A DNA stretch of 64,000 nt from Agromyces sp. LHK192. GTDB taxonomy: Bacteria; Actinomycetota; Actinomycetes; Actinomycetales; Microbacteriaceae. The stretch lies in the NCBI RefSeq assembly GCF_004006235.1, contig NZ_CP034753.1:1550001-1614000 (forward strand), in the 5' to 3' direction. This document shows, piece by piece, positions 54,673-63,652 of the stretch. The position numbers were made by a program, and so were the translations under genes. The notes beneath the pieces are model-generated. The model had not been told where the DNA came from and did no database searches. It saw only the letters and a program-made list of their open reading frames with translations. The stretch's first letter is position 1, and the number at the start of each line of letters is the position of its first letter.

Positions 54673-57528
54673 ATGAGCATCCTCAGCGCGCGGCTCGCGC
54701 GCCGTGCAAGTGGTGCGCGCCGCGAGCGCACCCCGTTCCGCGAACGGCGCCTCGTCCGCGGCGTCGCGTCGACCATCGCCGCCGTCCTGCTCGGCGCTGG
54801 GCTCACCGTCGTGGGTGCCGTCGCCCCGGCCGCGGCGCACACCGGCGACCTGAAGGCGACCGCGGTCTGCAATGCGCAGACCGGCAAGTACGACGTCACC
54901 TACACGCTCGAGCTGACCAACGTCGGCAACAACCTGACCGGCACCACGAAGTGGCGCGTCGGGTCGTCGAGCTTCCAGGGCACGCCGTCGAACGCCAATG
55001 GCATGGACCGCGGGCCGATCGCCTCGCAGGGCAACGTCAAGCTGACCCTCGGCACCGAGTCGATCCCCGGCGACACCAAGGGCAACGGCCCGTGGGTGTA
55101 CGCGTACACGAAGTGGTCGGACGGATTCGGAAAGGGATCCGACGGGCGGATCGAGGGGCTCAAGGGCGACTGCGGCAAGCCGTTCGACTGGAACTGGGAG
55201 TACGCCGCGCCGACGTGCGAGGCGCTGACCGTCGTCTATCCGAAGGACATCCCCGCCGGACAGGCGAACGACGTGAACATCCGGTTCAAGGCCGACGGCA
55301 AGGAGTTCACGCTGAACTTCCACAAGAACAGTGGAACCTGGTCGGGTACGAAGACCTTCACGTACTCCGAACATCCGAACTGGCCGGACCCCGACCTGTA
55401 CTCGGTCGTCTGGGCGCAGGTCGGCGGCACCAACTACCACTGGTCGGGAAGCATCGACTGCGGTGACTCGGTCACGATCTGCCACTGGAACGGCACGGAC
55501 TACGACAAGCTCGCCATCTCGATCGACCGGTACTTCGCCGACGACCACGATTCGCACGGTCGCGACATCCACGCAGCCTTCGAGTACGTGACCTACGAGT
55601 GGTGGGATGTCTTCAAGAAGTTCCCGAAGACGAAGACCGTTCCCGCCAAGGGCGACCAGTCGCTGCTCCAGTACCCCGACTGCGTGAAGCCGCCGACCGA
55701 GCTCCCGCCTCCTCCCGCACCAACGTTCTCCGACCTGTGCGGTCCGGCGAACCACCAGTTCGTCGAGCCGACGGACACCGCGGAGCTCGACTGGACCACG
55801 ACGTACAGCCCGACGCAGATCGTCGTGACCGTCGCCCCGAAGGCCGGATACGCCCTCCCGCCCGGCACGACGACGACGTGGACCTTCCCGATCAACGACG
55901 CGCCCTGCCCGGTCATCCTCGAGGACGAACCCGACTTCCTCGACACCTGTGGTCCTGACAACGAGCAGCTGTTCGTTCCGGCCGACACCGATGGCGTCGC
56001 CTGGACGAAGCACGAGTCGGACGGCTTCGTCACGGTGACCGCGACGGCCAAGCCCGGCTACGCATTCGCCGACGGCACCAAGACCGAGTGGCGCTTCGAG
56101 CTGAACGACGAGCCCTGCATCGTCCCGGTGGGCGGCACGCCGTCGGTGAAGGACACCTGCGGGCCCGCCAACGAGGTCGTGACCGTTCCGGCCGACTCCG
56201 AGACGGTCGACTGGGAGTGGTCGAAGACCGGCAGCACGATCGTCGTCACCGCTACGCCGACGGCCGGCAACGCGTTCCCCGAGGGCGCGCAGCGCGAGTG
56301 GACCTTCACGGTCGACGACGGGCCGTGCATCGTGCCGGTCGGCGGCGAGCCGTCGTTCGCGGACAAGTGCGGTCCCGACAACGAGCAGCTGACGGTTCCG
56401 CAGGACACCGACACGGTCGACTGGGAGCAGTCGGAGTCGGAGGGCATCATCACCGTGACGGCTACCGCGAAGAACGGCTTCGCCTTCGCACCCGACACGA
56501 AGCGCGAGTGGACGTTCACCGTCAACGACGAACCGTGCATCATCGAGGTCGGTGGCGAGCCCACCTTCTCCGACACCTGCGGTCCCGACAACGAGCAGCT
56601 GACGGTTCCGAAGGACACCGACACGGTGGACTGGGAGCAGTCGGAGTCGGCGGGCGTCATCACCGTGACGGCCACGGCCAAGCCCGGATCGGCCTTCCCC
56701 GAGGGGGCGAAGGACACCTGGACCTTCACCGTGAACGACAGCCCCTGCATCATCGAACTCGAGGGCGAGCCGAGCTTCACCGACGTCTGCGGTCCCGAGA
56801 ACGAGGAGCTGACGGTTCCGACGGACACCGACACGGTCGACTGGGAGCAGTCGGAGTCGGAGGGCGTCATCACCGTGACGGCAACCGCGAAGCCCGGCTT
56901 CGCGTTCCCCGAGGGCACGACGGCGAAGTGGGAGTACGCCGTCGATGACGCCGACTGCATCGTGCCCACCCTCACGGGCTCGCTCGCGACCGGTGTCTGC
57001 GAGGCCGACGTTCCGTGGATCACCTACGACGTCGTGCTGAACGACCCCGACGGCCAGTCCGAGAGCCGCCTCGTGACGCTCACCCTGAGCGACGGCACGA
57101 ACTCCGAGGTCATCGAGCTCGGCGAGCTCACCGAGGAGGGCACCCTCACGGGTCGGACGCTGTGGCCCGGGGCCTCCGTCGACGACGAGGGCAACGCGAC
57201 CGGCTGGCCGGGCTGGGAGCAGACGGCCGACGGCTTCTGGGTCGAGACCGATGACAACTTCGCATGGACGCGCGACGTGACGAGCGCCGTGCTCGCCGTC
57301 AACCCGTCGGTCGCGGTGGACCTGGCCTACCCGCCGGCGACGCCGAACTGCGCCACCGGTCCGGGCGGAATCGGTGACGGCAGCGAGCCCGCCGCGGCTC
57401 CGCAGGGCGGCACCGGCCTCGCGAGCACCGGCTTCGCCGGCACGACGATCGCGATCGTCGCCGGGGTCATCGTGATCGCGGGCATCGCGTTCCTCGTGAT
57501 CGCACGCATCCGTCGCAAGAAGGCCTGA
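54673..57528 (+). CDS. LASTG-anchored repeat surface protein
   Basis: A 951-residue cell-wall protein. A long signal peptide (basic region of about 27 residues, hydrophobic core VASTIAAVLLGAGLTVVGA, cleavage near AAAHTG) is followed by an N-terminal domain of about 300 residues rich in Trp/Tyr with paired Cys. Six repeats of exactly 70 residues come next, each with CGP...NE and an end PC, so one disulfide per repeat is likely. A Cys-containing domain leads to LASTG, a hydrophobic helix and RIRRKKA. LAxTG is the motif read by class E sortases of high-GC actinobacteria. ATG 54673 has AGGAG nine bases upstream; an earlier ATG at 54520 would bury the signal peptide about 50 residues in. No sortase gene lies in the window. 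Adhesion is inferred. Confidence 0.88.
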   Translation: MSILSARLARRASGARRERTPFRERRLVRGVASTIAAVLLGAGLTVVGAVAPAAAHTGDLKATAVCNAQTGKYDVTYTLELTNVGNNLTGTTKWRVGSSSFQGTPSNANGMDRGPIASQGNVKLTLGTESIPGDTKGNGPWVYAYTKWSDGFGKGSDGRIEGLKGDCGKPFDWNWEYAAPTCEALTVVYPKDIPAGQANDVNIRFKADGKEFTLNFHKNSGTWSGTKTFTYSEHPNWPDPDLYSVVWAQVGGTNYHWSGSIDCGDSVTICHWNGTDYDKLAISIDRYFADDHDSHGRDIHAAFEYVTYEWWDVFKKFPKTKTVPAKGDQSLLQYPDCVKPPTELPPPPAPTFSDLCGPANHQFVEPTDTAELDWTTTYSPTQIVVTVAPKAGYALPPGTTTTWTFPINDAPCPVILEDEPDFLDTCGPDNEQLFVPADTDGVAWTKHESDGFVTVTATAKPGYAFADGTKTEWRFELNDEPCIVPVGGTPSVKDTCGPANEVVTVPADSETVDWEWSKTGSTIVVTATPTAGNAFPEGAQREWTFTVDDGPCIVPVGGEPSFADKCGPDNEQLTVPQDTDTVDWEQSESEGIITVTATAKNGFAFAPDTKREWTFTVNDEPCIIEVGGEPTFSDTCGPDNEQLTVPKDTDTVDWEQSESAGVITVTATAKPGSAFPEGAKDTWTFTVNDSPCIIELEGEPSFTDVCGPENEELTVPTDTDTVDWEQSESEGVITVTATAKPGFAFPEGTTAKWEYAVDDADCIVPTLTGSLATGVCEADVPWITYDVVLNDPDGQSESRLVTLTLSDGTNSEVIELGELTEEGTLTGRTLWPGASVDDEGNATGWPGWEQTADGFWVETDDNFAWTRDVTSAVLAVNPSVAVDLAYPPATPNCATGPGGIGDGSEPAAAPQGGTGLASTGFAGTTIAIVAGVIVIAGIAFLVIARIRRKKA
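55732..56991 (+). repeat. Six tandem 210-bp coding repeats
   Basis: The conserved Cys codon before GP falls at 55738, 55948, 56158, 56368, 56578 and 56788, an exact 210-bp step. The last three units share the block TVDWEQSES and are the most alike at DNA level, suggesting recent expansion at that end. Confidence 0.93.
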
Positions 57529-57552
57529 GCCCAGGGCTGACTCGCAGCGACC

Positions 57553-57584
57553 CGAAGGGGGTCCGGTTCGCCGGGCCCCCTTCG
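57553..57584. terminator. Strong terminator with a TTCG loop
   Basis: CGAAGGGGGTCCGG (57553-57566) pairs with CCGGGCCCCCTTCG (57571-57584) with one G-T pair and the loop TTCG. Between the surface-protein gene and convergent panE. Confidence 0.8.
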
Positions 57585-57669
57585 GCGTCCCACCGACTCG
57601 GTTCGTCCCGCGGCACGCATGCCGCCGGCTCGCGCTCGCACGGCGCAGCGCTCCGACGCCGCGGCACGA

Positions 57670-58659
57670 TCAATCCAGGATCGCGCGAACCCGCTCCGCA
57701 GGCAGGAACCCGCCGCGCTCGACCTCGTGGACCAGCCCGACGAGCGCGCGATTGACCGGTGCGTCCAGACCCACCGCGACCGCCTCTCGGACCACAGCCC
57801 CGTTGAGGAAGTCGATCTCGGTCGGCTGTCCGCGGAGGATGCTCTGCTGCGTCGATCCGCGATTGTCCTCCCATGACATCCGCCGCACCAGTCCGGCCGG
57901 CACGGCGGTCGCCTCGTCGAGCTGCGCCGAGGCGAACCGGCGGAGCAGGGTGTCGTCGAGCCCGTTCATCGACCCGAAGCGGACACGCCGTGCGAGACCC
58001 GTCCGCACGCACTCGAGCATCGAGGCGGTGAGCACGCGCAGCAGTCCGTCGTCGGCGATGACGGCCCCGAGGGGCACGCCGACGATCGCGGTGATCGAGT
58101 TGAGCATGTTCACGACGAGCTTGGTCCACTGCGAGCCGCGGAAGTCCTCGATCGCGACCACCGGCACGGCCGCGGAGAGCACCGCCGCAGTGTCGACGGC
58201 GACGGGCTCGGGCGGTCCGTCACCGCGTCCGAGGTAGCTCTCGGCGGTCGCCGTGACGCGAACGATGCCGGGCTCCGAATGGTTCGCCGCGATCATCGAG
58301 AGCAGGCCGAGGCTCGTGGCATCCGGCAGCAGGTTCGCGGCGATGTCGACCCCGTCGAGGCCGTTCTGGACGACCACCACGACGGTGCCGTCGAGGTGCG
58401 CCCCGTTCGCCTCGATCGCTGCGGCGCCGTCCTGCGCCTTGGTGCACACGAGCGCCAGGTCCGGCCGTCGCGTGAGGCGCTCGGCGCAGTCGACGCGCGC
58501 GATCACGTCGCCGTAGCCGCCGCTCAGCCGGATGCCGTGCTCACGGATCGCGGCGAGCGTGGCGCCGCGGGCCGCGATCTCCACGTCGTGGCCGGCGGCC
58601 GCGAGCAGGGCCGCGAACGTCGATCCGAGCGCGCCCGCGCCGATGATCCCGATGCGCAT
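57670..58659 (-). CDS. panE: 2-dehydropantoate 2-reductase family (ketopantoate reductase)
   Basis: A 329-residue NADPH-dependent reductase of the PanE/ApbA family, making pantoate for CoA biosynthesis. N-terminal Rossmann motif GIIGAGALGSTFA (3-15), VCTKAQ, VVVVQNGLDG, the catalytic Lys in SQWTKLVVNMLNSITAI, and the C-terminal GSTQQSILRGQPTEIDFLNG. Other family members act on different 2-oxo acids, so the substrate is not certain. Leaderless-type promoter, divergent from truB. Confidence 0.87.
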   Translation of the reverse strand: MRIGIIGAGALGSTFAALLAAAGHDVEIAARGATLAAIREHGIRLSGGYGDVIARVDCAERLTRRPDLALVCTKAQDGAAAIEANGAHLDGTVVVVVQNGLDGVDIAANLLPDATSLGLLSMIAANHSEPGIVRVTATAESYLGRGDGPPEPVAVDTAAVLSAAVPVVAIEDFRGSQWTKLVVNMLNSITAIVGVPLGAVIADDGLLRVLTASMLECVRTGLARRVRFGSMNGLDDTLLRRFASAQLDEATAVPAGLVRRMSWEDNRGSTQQSILRGQPTEIDFLNGAVVREAVAVGLDAPVNRALVGLVHEVERGGFLPAERVRAILD

Positions 58660-58665
58660 CCCACC

Positions 58666-58671
58666 AACCTA
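58666..58671 (-). promoter_or_regulatory. -10 box, leaderless layout (panE)
   Basis: TAGGTT on the minus strand, six bases before the panE ATG. Confidence 0.55.
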
Positions 58672-58719
58672 CGGCCCTCCGACCGACCGCGGGGCGCCGG
58701 CGGCCGGGCGCCCGGCTGT

Positions 58720-58725
58720 TAGCCT
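58720..58725 (+). promoter_or_regulatory. -10 box, leaderless layout (truB)
   Basis: TAGCCT, seven bases before GTG 58733. Confidence 0.6.
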
Positions 58726-58732
58726 GTACGGC

Positions 58733-59641
58733 GTGAACAGCGGCATCCTCCTCGTCGACAAGCCGCAGGGGATGACCAGCCACGACGTCGTCGCGAGGGT
58801 GCGGCGGCTCGCCGGGACCCGCAAGGTGGGCCACGCCGGCACCCTCGACCCGATGGCGACCGGACTCCTCGTGATCGGCGTGGACCACGCGACCAGGCTC
58901 CTGCACCACCTCGTCGGCCTCGACAAGACGTACGAGGCCACCGTCCGGTTGGGCTGGAGCACGACGACCGACGATGCCGAGGGCGAGGCGGGGCCCGAGG
59001 CATCCGCCGAACTCGTCGGGGCGATCGACGATGCCGCCATCACGGTCGGCATGGCGAAGCTCACGGGCCCGATCGAGCAGGTCCCCAGCGCGGTCAGCGC
59101 GATCAAGGTCGACGGCAAGCGGGCGTACCAGCGGGTGCGCGATGGCGAGGCGGTCGAGCTCGCGGCGCGCGCGGTGACCGTCGCGGCATTCGACCTGCTC
59201 GACGTTCGTCGCGACGGCGGTGCGATCGACCTCGACGTGCGCGTCGACTGCTCGTCGGGCACGTACATCAGGGCGCTCGCTCGCGATCTCGGCACCGACC
59301 TCGGCGTCGGCGGCCACCTCACGGCGCTTCGGCGCACGCGCATCGGCGCGTTCGACGTCGCGGATGCCGCGGAACTCGGCGACCTCGACGTCGCGGCCGC
59401 ACTGCTCCCGGCTGCGGAGGCTGCGCGCCGGTCGATGACCACGATCGAATTGAGCGAGCAGGACGCGGTCGACCTCGGCCATGGCAAGCGGATCCCGGCG
59501 CCCGAGGGCTCACCTCGCGACGTGCCGATCGCCGCGATCGGCCGTGGCGGCGTCGGGGGCGAACGGCTCGTCGCCGTCGTCGAACGTCGGGCGGGGCAGC
59601 TCAAGGTCGTCACCGGGTTCCCGCGGGAGGACGCGTCGTGA
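58733..59641 (+). CDS. truB: tRNA pseudouridine(55) synthase
   Basis: A 302-residue enzyme that forms pseudouridine 55 in the T loop of tRNAs. Seen: LLVDKPQGMTSHDVV, the catalytic Asp in GHAGTLDPMATGLL, KTYEATVRLGWSTTTDD, SAIKVDGKRAYQRVR and CSSGTYIRALARDLG. GTG 58733 follows the -10 box by seven bases and gives the family N-terminus. The stop overlaps the next small gene by 4 bp. Normally next to rbfA; here about 7 kb away. Confidence 0.96.
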   Translation: MNSGILLVDKPQGMTSHDVVARVRRLAGTRKVGHAGTLDPMATGLLVIGVDHATRLLHHLVGLDKTYEATVRLGWSTTTDDAEGEAGPEASAELVGAIDDAAITVGMAKLTGPIEQVPSAVSAIKVDGKRAYQRVRDGEAVELAARAVTVAAFDLLDVRRDGGAIDLDVRVDCSSGTYIRALARDLGTDLGVGGHLTALRRTRIGAFDVADAAELGDLDVAAALLPAAEAARRSMTTIELSEQDAVDLGHGKRIPAPEGSPRDVPIAAIGRGGVGGERLVAVVERRAGQLKVVTGFPREDAS

Positions 59642-60006
59642 TCGAGTGGTTCACGTGGGTGCAGGTCGGCGTCGCGGTCGCTGCGGGGCTGCTCTGCCTC
59701 GTCCTCGGCTTCGCGGGCCGGTTGCCGAGCGACCTCACGATCGGCGCGCTCGCGCTGGTGGAGGTGCTCCTGATCGGCCAGGTGGTGATGGCGGTCGTCG
59801 CGCCCGCCGTCGGCAACGCGCCGACCGGCAGCGTGCTCGAGTTCTGGGTGTACCTCGTCTCGGCGGCGCTGCTACCGCCGGCGGCGGCGTTCTGGGCGCT
59901 GCTCGAACGCAACCGCTGGTCCACCGTCGTGTTGGGCGTCGCCGCACTCGCGGTCGCCGTCATGGTCTACCGCATGTTCCAGATCTGGACCGTGCAGCAG
60001 GCGTAG
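59638..60006 (+). CDS. Small integral membrane protein
   Basis: A 122-residue protein with four predicted helices, starting GTGA over the truB stop. It has no motif I recognise; the end QIWTVQQA is short and cytoplasmic or external. Translational coupling to truB and its position before ribF indicate a conserved operon member of unknown role. Confidence 0.8.
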   Translation: MIEWFTWVQVGVAVAAGLLCLVLGFAGRLPSDLTIGALALVEVLLIGQVVMAVVAPAVGNAPTGSVLEFWVYLVSAALLPPAAAFWALLERNRWSTVVLGVAALAVAVMVYRMFQIWTVQQA

Positions 60007-60034
60007 GTCCCCGCTGGTGAGAGAATCGAACGTC

Positions 60035-60529
60035 ATGTCTGCAGCACCCTCCCAGAACTCCGACGCGCCCGTCACCCGTGACGCGTCGACGAACACCGTG
60101 CCCGGGCGACCCGCCGAGCGGCGCACGAAGGGCGTCGGCCGCGTCCTCATCGTCGTGTACGGCGTGCTGGCGCTCGCCGCGGTCGGCCGGTCGGCCGTGC
60201 AGCTGATCGAGAAGTTCGACGAGGCGCCGATCGCGTACTCGCTGTCGGCGCTCGCCGCCGTCGTGTACGTGGTCGCGACGATCGCGCTGATCGCGCCCGG
60301 CCGCACCTGGTACCGGGTCGCCTGGGTGACGATCGTGTTCGAGTTCGTCGGGGTGCTCGTGATCGGCACGATGAGCATCGTGATACCCGAGTGGTTCCCG
60401 CACGACACGGTCTGGTCGTGGTACGGCCGCGGATACCTGTTCATCCCGCTCGTGCTGCCCGTGCTGGGCATGTGGTGGCTCTCGAGGCACCGGCCGCAGC
60501 CGGCGAAGGCCGGGGTCGAAGCCGCGTGA
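60035..60529 (+). CDS. Small integral membrane protein
   Basis: A 164-residue protein: a polar Ser/Thr/Pro N-terminus of about 40 residues, then four helices and a short basic tail. ATG 60035 is preferred to GTG 60017 because GAGAAT, a possible -10 box, lies eight bases before it and would overlap the longer start. It overlaps ribF by 4 bp. No motif was recognised. Confidence 0.8.
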   Translation: MSAAPSQNSDAPVTRDASTNTVPGRPAERRTKGVGRVLIVVYGVLALAAVGRSAVQLIEKFDEAPIAYSLSALAAVVYVVATIALIAPGRTWYRVAWVTIVFEFVGVLVIGTMSIVIPEWFPHDTVWSWYGRGYLFIPLVLPVLGMWWLSRHRPQPAKAGVEAA

Positions 60530-61455
60530 GGACGTTCAAGGGCATCGACGGGGTTCCCGCGGGCTTCGGCCCGTCGGCGGTGACGATCGGCAAGTTCGAC
60601 GGCGTGCACCAGGGGCATCGCGAGATCATCGGGCGGCTGCGGCGCATCGCCGACGCCGAGGGCCTGGTCGCGGCGGTCGCGACGTTCGACCGCAATCCGC
60701 TGGCGCTGCTGGCCCCCGACAAGTGCCCCGACCCCCTCGTCAGCGTGCGCCAGAAGCTCGAGCTCCTCGCCACGACCGGTGTCGACGCCGCGCTCCTGCT
60801 CCCGTTCGACCGCGCGCTCGCGTCGCTGCCCGCGGAGGAGTTCGTCGAGCGCGTGCTCGTCGACGCGCTGCACGCGAAGGCGGTGCTCGTCGGTTCCGAC
60901 TTCCGCTACGGTGCCCGAGCGGCGGGTGACGTGGCGCTCCTCGTCGAGCTCGGCGAGCGCCACGGCTTCACCGTCGAGGTCGTCGACGACGTCATGCCCG
61001 ACGGGCAGCGGCGCGTCTCCTCGACGTGGGTCCGTGACCTGCTCGCCGCCGGCGACGTGCGTCGGGCGGGCGACCTGCTCGGGCACACGCCGACGGTCTC
61101 CGGGGTCGTCGTGCACGGTGCAGCCCGCGGTCGCGAGCTCGGGTTCCCGACGGCGAACCTCTCGCCCGAGTCCGAGGGGCTGATCCCGGCCGACGGCGTC
61201 TATGCCGGGTGGCTGACCGACGCTGGCGCGACCTATCCCGCCGCGATCTCGGTGGGCAACAACCCGACGTTCGAGGGCGTGCCCCGCAAGCAGGTCGAGG
61301 CGTACGTGCTCGATCGCGACCTCGACCTGTACGACCACCTCGTCGACGTCGAGTTCGTCGACCGGATCCGCGGGATGGTCGCGTTCGACAGCATCGACGC
61401 GCTCATCGAGCAGATGCACGCCGACGTCGAGATCGCCAGGACGATCCTCGCGTGA
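60526..61455 (+). CDS. ribF: Bifunctional riboflavin kinase/FAD synthetase
   Basis: A 309-residue enzyme that makes FMN and then FAD. The N-terminal nucleotidyltransferase has TIGKFDGVHQGHREII (GxFDGVHxGH) and SSTWVRDLLAAGDV; the C-terminal kinase has GRELGFPTANL (PTAN) and YPAAISVGNNPTFEG. GTG 60526 overlaps the preceding stop by 4 bp and gives the correct family start. Its stop overlaps the MFS gene by 4 bp. Confidence 0.96.
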   Translation: MRTFKGIDGVPAGFGPSAVTIGKFDGVHQGHREIIGRLRRIADAEGLVAAVATFDRNPLALLAPDKCPDPLVSVRQKLELLATTGVDAALLLPFDRALASLPAEEFVERVLVDALHAKAVLVGSDFRYGARAAGDVALLVELGERHGFTVEVVDDVMPDGQRRVSSTWVRDLLAAGDVRRAGDLLGHTPTVSGVVVHGAARGRELGFPTANLSPESEGLIPADGVYAGWLTDAGATYPAAISVGNNPTFEGVPRKQVEAYVLDRDLDLYDHLVDVEFVDRIRGMVAFDSIDALIEQMHADVEIARTILA

Positions 61456-62711
61456 CCGGCGCGCTCCCCGTCGTCTCGCCCGAGGGGATGCCCCGGCGCC
61501 CGCTCTGGGCGGGACGGACGACCGCGCTCCTGGGCATCCTGCTGGTCGCCGCGAACCTGCGCACCGGCGTCGCCTCGCTCTCGCCGATCATCTCGAGGGT
61601 CGACGTCGACATCGCCCTGCCGCCCGCGCTCGTGGGCCTGCTCGGGATGCTGCCGCCGCTGTGCTTCGCGGTGTTCGGCATCGTCACGCCGCTGATCGCG
61701 AAGCGGTTCGGCCTCGAGCGCACGATCGTGGTGGCCCTCGTCCTGCTCGTGGCCGGGCTCACGGGTCGTTCGCTCGCGCCGGAGGCCGTGACGCTGGTCG
61801 CGGCGAGCGTGCTCGTGTTCGCGGCGGTCGGGGTGGGCAACGTGCTGCTCCCGCCGCTCGTGAAGAAGTACTTCGCCGACCGAGTGGGGCTGGTCACGAC
61901 GCTGTACGTGTCGATCATGTCGGTGAGCACGTTCCTGCCGCCGCTGGTCGCCGTACCGGTCGCGGATGCCGCGGGCTGGCGCACGTCCCTCGGCGAGTGG
62001 GCCGTGGTCGCGGTCATCGCCGCGGTGCCGTGGGTCGCGCTGGTGGTCCGTTCGCGTGCGGCGCAGGCGGGCGGGGAACTCGACGACGAGGAGCCCAGGG
62101 CCGGTCAGGTGCGCCTGGCGCTTCGGTCGCCGATCGCGTGGTCGCTCGCCGTCGTATTCTCGGTCACCTCGTTCAACGTGTACGTGATGTTCGCGTGGCT
62201 GCCGTCGATCCTGTCGTCGGTCGCTGGCGTCGGCGACGCCGAGGCCGGGGTGCTGCTCTCGTTGTACGCCGCGATGGGGCTGCCCGCGGCGCTGCTCGTG
62301 CCGCTGCTCGCGGCGCGACACGGCAAGGTGCGGCTGCTCGTCGCGGTCTCGGTCGCGTCGTTCCTGGTCGGGTACGGCGGGCTGCTCGTCGCGCCGGCGT
62401 TCGCGACTTGGCTGTGGGTCGCCTTCGCCGGGACCGGCCCGCTGCTGTTCCCGCTCGCGCTCGTGCTGATCAACCTGCGGACGCGGACGCACGACGGCAC
62501 GATCGCGCTCAGCGGGGTCGTGCAGTCGGTCGGGTACCTCATCGCCGCCGTCGGGCCGATCCTGATCGGCGTGCTCCACGAGGCGACCGGCGGTTGGACG
62601 TGGCCCATCGCGGTGCTCGCGGCGACCGCGGTGCCCGCAGCGGTCTTCGGGTTCCGGGCCGCCCGTCCCGGCTACCTGGAGGACGGCTACCCGGCGGACT
62701 CGCGCGTCTGA
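61452..62711 (+). CDS. MFS transporter, CynX/NimT type
   Basis: A 419-residue, 12-helix transporter. The first helix region GILLVAANLRTGVASLSPI and loop ITPLIAKRFGLERT match the CynX/NimT cyanate/nitroimidazole group, as does NVYVMFAWLPSILSSVAGV in the second half. GTG 61452 overlaps the ribF stop. The substrate cannot be read from sequence. Its last 25 bases overlap the 3' end of the opposite-strand ROK gene. Confidence 0.88.
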   Translation: MTGALPVVSPEGMPRRPLWAGRTTALLGILLVAANLRTGVASLSPIISRVDVDIALPPALVGLLGMLPPLCFAVFGIVTPLIAKRFGLERTIVVALVLLVAGLTGRSLAPEAVTLVAASVLVFAAVGVGNVLLPPLVKKYFADRVGLVTTLYVSIMSVSTFLPPLVAVPVADAAGWRTSLGEWAVVAVIAAVPWVALVVRSRAAQAGGELDDEEPRAGQVRLALRSPIAWSLAVVFSVTSFNVYVMFAWLPSILSSVAGVGDAEAGVLLSLYAAMGLPAALLVPLLAARHGKVRLLVAVSVASFLVGYGGLLVAPAFATWLWVAFAGTGPLLFPLALVLINLRTRTHDGTIALSGVVQSVGYLIAAVGPILIGVLHEATGGWTWPIAVLAATAVPAAVFGFRAARPGYLEDGYPADSRV

Positions 62712-63646
62712 ATCCCGTGCATCCGGCCGGGCCGGTGCACGAGGGCTGCGGCGCCGATGAGGGGGCCCTCGTCGGACAGGCCGGAGGGCACGATCCGCAC
62801 GCGGCGGGCGAAGTCGAACGCGGTGCGCTCCTCGACGGCCCGCCTCGCGTGGTCGAGCAGCGCGGGGGAGACGCGCGAGAAGCCGCCGCCGATCGCCACG
62901 AGGTCGAGGTCGACGAGGTTGGTCGCCGAGGCGATCGCCCGCCCGATCGCGGTGCCCGCGCGCGCGACCGCGGCGAGCGCGATGGGGTCGCCGGCAGCGT
63001 GCGCGAGCGCGAGCTCCTCGCCGGTCTCGCCGGTGAATCCCTGCGTCCGAGCCCAGGCGACCGTGCGGGGACCGGAGGCGATGGCCTCGAGGCATCCGGT
63101 GCCGCCGCAGGCGCAGGCGTCGTCGAACCCGCCGACCTCGACGTGGCCGATGTGCCCGCCGTTGCCGGACGGCGACGGCGCCGGTTCGCCGCCGAGGAGG
63201 AGTCCGCCGCCGACGCCGGTCGAGACGACCATGCCGAGCAGGTTGCCGACGCCGCGCCCGGCGCCGATCCACGCCTCGGCGAGCGCGATGCAGAGGCCGT
63301 CGATGCGCAGGGTCACCGGTACGCCCGGCACCATCGCGGCGACGTCGGCGGCGAGCGGATGCCCGCGCCAGACGGGCAGGTTCAGGGGGGAGACCGTGCC
63401 GGCCTCGAGGTCGATGGGCCCGGCGGATCCGATGCCGACGCCGAGGAGTTCGGCGTCGGGGGGAAGGGCGGCCTGCGCGGCGCCCACGGCCTCCGCGACG
63501 GCGCGGACGAGGTCTTCCGACGAGGCTGCGGGGCCGGTGGGCCGTCGATGCCTGCTGCCGGGTTCGAGGGTTCCGTCGGGGCCGACGAGCGCGGCCTCGA
63601 CCTTGGTGCCGCCGAGGTCGACGGCGAGGGCGAGGGAACGGGGCAT
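62687..63646 (-). CDS. ROK-family sugar kinase (glucokinase-like)
   Basis: A 319-residue kinase. Phosphate loop AVDLGGTKVEAAL, catalytic region GVGIGSAGPIDLEAG, the zinc-binding ROK signature GHIGHVEVGGFDDACACGGTGCLEA with CxCGxxGCxE, and a C-terminal IGGGFS segment. It could be a glucokinase or another hexose/N-acetyl sugar kinase. ATG at 63646 (minus strand) is chosen because a TATGCT box lies six bases upstream; a longer frame from 63688 would run across that promoter. Divergent from a SorC regulator that probably controls it. Confidence 0.9.
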   Translation of the reverse strand: MPRSLALAVDLGGTKVEAALVGPDGTLEPGSRHRRPTGPAASSEDLVRAVAEAVGAAQAALPPDAELLGVGIGSAGPIDLEAGTVSPLNLPVWRGHPLAADVAAMVPGVPVTLRIDGLCIALAEAWIGAGRGVGNLLGMVVSTGVGGGLLLGGEPAPSPSGNGGHIGHVEVGGFDDACACGGTGCLEAIASGPRTVAWARTQGFTGETGEELALAHAAGDPIALAAVARAGTAIGRAIASATNLVDLDLVAIGGGFSRVSPALLDHARRAVEERTAFDFARRVRIVPSGLSDEGPLIGAAALVHRPGRMHGIQTRESAG

Positions 63647-63652
63647 CCGATC

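Noticed and set aside
55732..56991. CRISPR-like or mobile repeat array
   Set aside because: The 210-bp repeats are in frame within one exported protein and have no short-repeat/spacer structure.
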